The position numbers and the translations under genes are program-made. Under the pieces are notes generated by a model that was not told where the DNA came from, ran no database searches, and worked only from the letters and a program-made list of their open reading frames with translations. From Burkholderia singularis (GTDB lineage Bacteria > Pseudomonadota > Gammaproteobacteria > Burkholderiales > Burkholderiaceae), in NCBI RefSeq assembly GCF_900176645.1, contig NZ_FXAN01000063.1, positions 1 through 48,112 of the forward strand: DNA of 48,112 nucleotides, written 5' to 3'. Within the stretch, counting starts at the first letter, position 1, and each line of letters begins with the position of its first letter. Shown here in pieces: positions 47,557 through 48,112 of this stretch.

Positions 47557-48112
47557 GCGGTGACGAATAAGGAAGGGTGGTAATCAAAACGACCATCGCT
47601 TCGATAGCCCCTTTTCATGCGGCGGCATTTCAGCCCATTTCATTGGTTTCCGGCAGTCACGATATCCGAGGTGCAGCAGGGCATGCGCCTGGTTTCCGGT
47701 GGCCTCAGTCCACGGCCAAGACGCAGACCGGCGTGAACGCGGATACAACGTATTCCGGCGCAACGAGTTTCGCTCTGAGGCGCGGACGAGCGGTTTCCTC
47801 TCTCGACTCTGATGCGCGTTGCGGCGTGTCATTTTTTCACTGCCATGCACCCGATGCGTGTGCGTTCATTTGCGCTTTGCACGCGCGGCCATGGCGGGCA
47901 TATCGCAAGCGAAGCCTTTCGCGTGCGTTCGCATGGTCTCGCGCTCCTGTTCTGGATCAGCCGGCTTGATCGCGGGCCCGACGATGCTCGTTGTGACGAG
48001 CGTGATTCCCGTCTGCGCTTCATTGTCAGCGTCGGATAGATACTCCCCACTTTCGTCGAAGTAATTTTCCCCAGTTTTTTATCTGACGGTGCCGCGGTAG
48101 CGGCGCCGTCCT
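47557..48112. other. region downstream of tRNA-Ser without a supported gene
   Basis: About 550 bases. One minus-strand stretch (47866-48078) reads 70 codons without a stop and looks protein-like (YFDESGEYLSDADNEAQTG ... PADPEQERETMR), but an in-frame TAA precedes it and no start codon exists, so it may be a truncated gene tail or chance. Near 48045-48080 the string TCCCCA occurs twice, flanking TTTCGTCGAAGTAATTT, and a hairpin GACGGTGCCGC/GCGGCGCCGTC (48085-48110) ends the window. The sequence may be the start of a strain-variable segment. Confidence 0.35.

Overview
This is a GC-rich, densely coding chromosomal window from a beta-proteobacterium. Gene content, gene order and protein sequences point to Burkholderia, plausibly the B. 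pseudomallei/thailandensis group; this is recognition from memory, not a search. Most of the window is core genome: pyrG-kdsA-eno-ftsB, dapA-bamC, mutS, suhB, trmJ, cysE, lpxH, cysS, accA, tilS, lysC and a tRNA-Ser(GCU). Start codons include several TTG and GTG, and many -10 boxes are TACAAT, TAGAAT or TATAAT.

Layout. 1-11.6 kb (mostly +): the start of a divergent gene, lolC-lolD (lipoprotein export), tatD, comEC (DNA uptake), an alpha/beta hydrolase, then pyrG-kdsA-eno-ftsB. 11.6-13.5 kb (-): a small lipoprotein, hslO and a gamma-carbonic anhydrase. 13.7-22.5 kb (+): a ferritin-like DUF455 protein, a hydrolase, a PHP phosphatase (YciV type) with YciO, an M50 protease, trpS, dapA, bamC and an MBL-fold hydrolase, ending at a strong terminator. 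22.5-28.8 kb: an Ala-rich lipoprotein (-), the ribosomal oxygenase roxA (-) divergent from an SlyD-like FKBP (+), then mutS (-) overlapping a degenerate metallophosphoesterase-like gene (-).

28.8-33.9 kb is the accessory region. It holds a truncated and frameshifted IS3-type transposase, a short-chain dehydrogenase, a DJ-1/PfpI gene with an internal deletion, a divergent LysR regulator, and an AT-richer cassette of two genes. The first cassette gene encodes a colicin M-like (lipid II-degrading) bacteriocin. The second encodes a small protein with one membrane anchor and a periplasmic domain, the likely immunity protein. The toxin has an apparent Tat-type signal, a TonB-box-like segment, and a changed catalytic motif (the histidine of the colicin M motif reads as serine). 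This is the most interesting part of the window. A DoxX-family gene lies just beyond it.

34-47.6 kb returns to core genes: suhB (-), trmJ and cysE (+), a minus-strand group of lpxH, two tandem cyclophilins (cytoplasmic ppiB, exported ppiA) and a TPR protein, then cysS, a DNA glycosylase, accA, tilS, lysC and tRNA-Ser. The last ~560 bases after the tRNA terminator hold no gene I can support and may be the edge of a strain-variable region.

How the genes work together: several serve envelope biogenesis (LolCD, KdsA, LpxH, BamC, AccA, FtsB), and others serve translation and nucleotide metabolism. The colicin M-like cassette attacks the same envelope (lipid II) in competitors.
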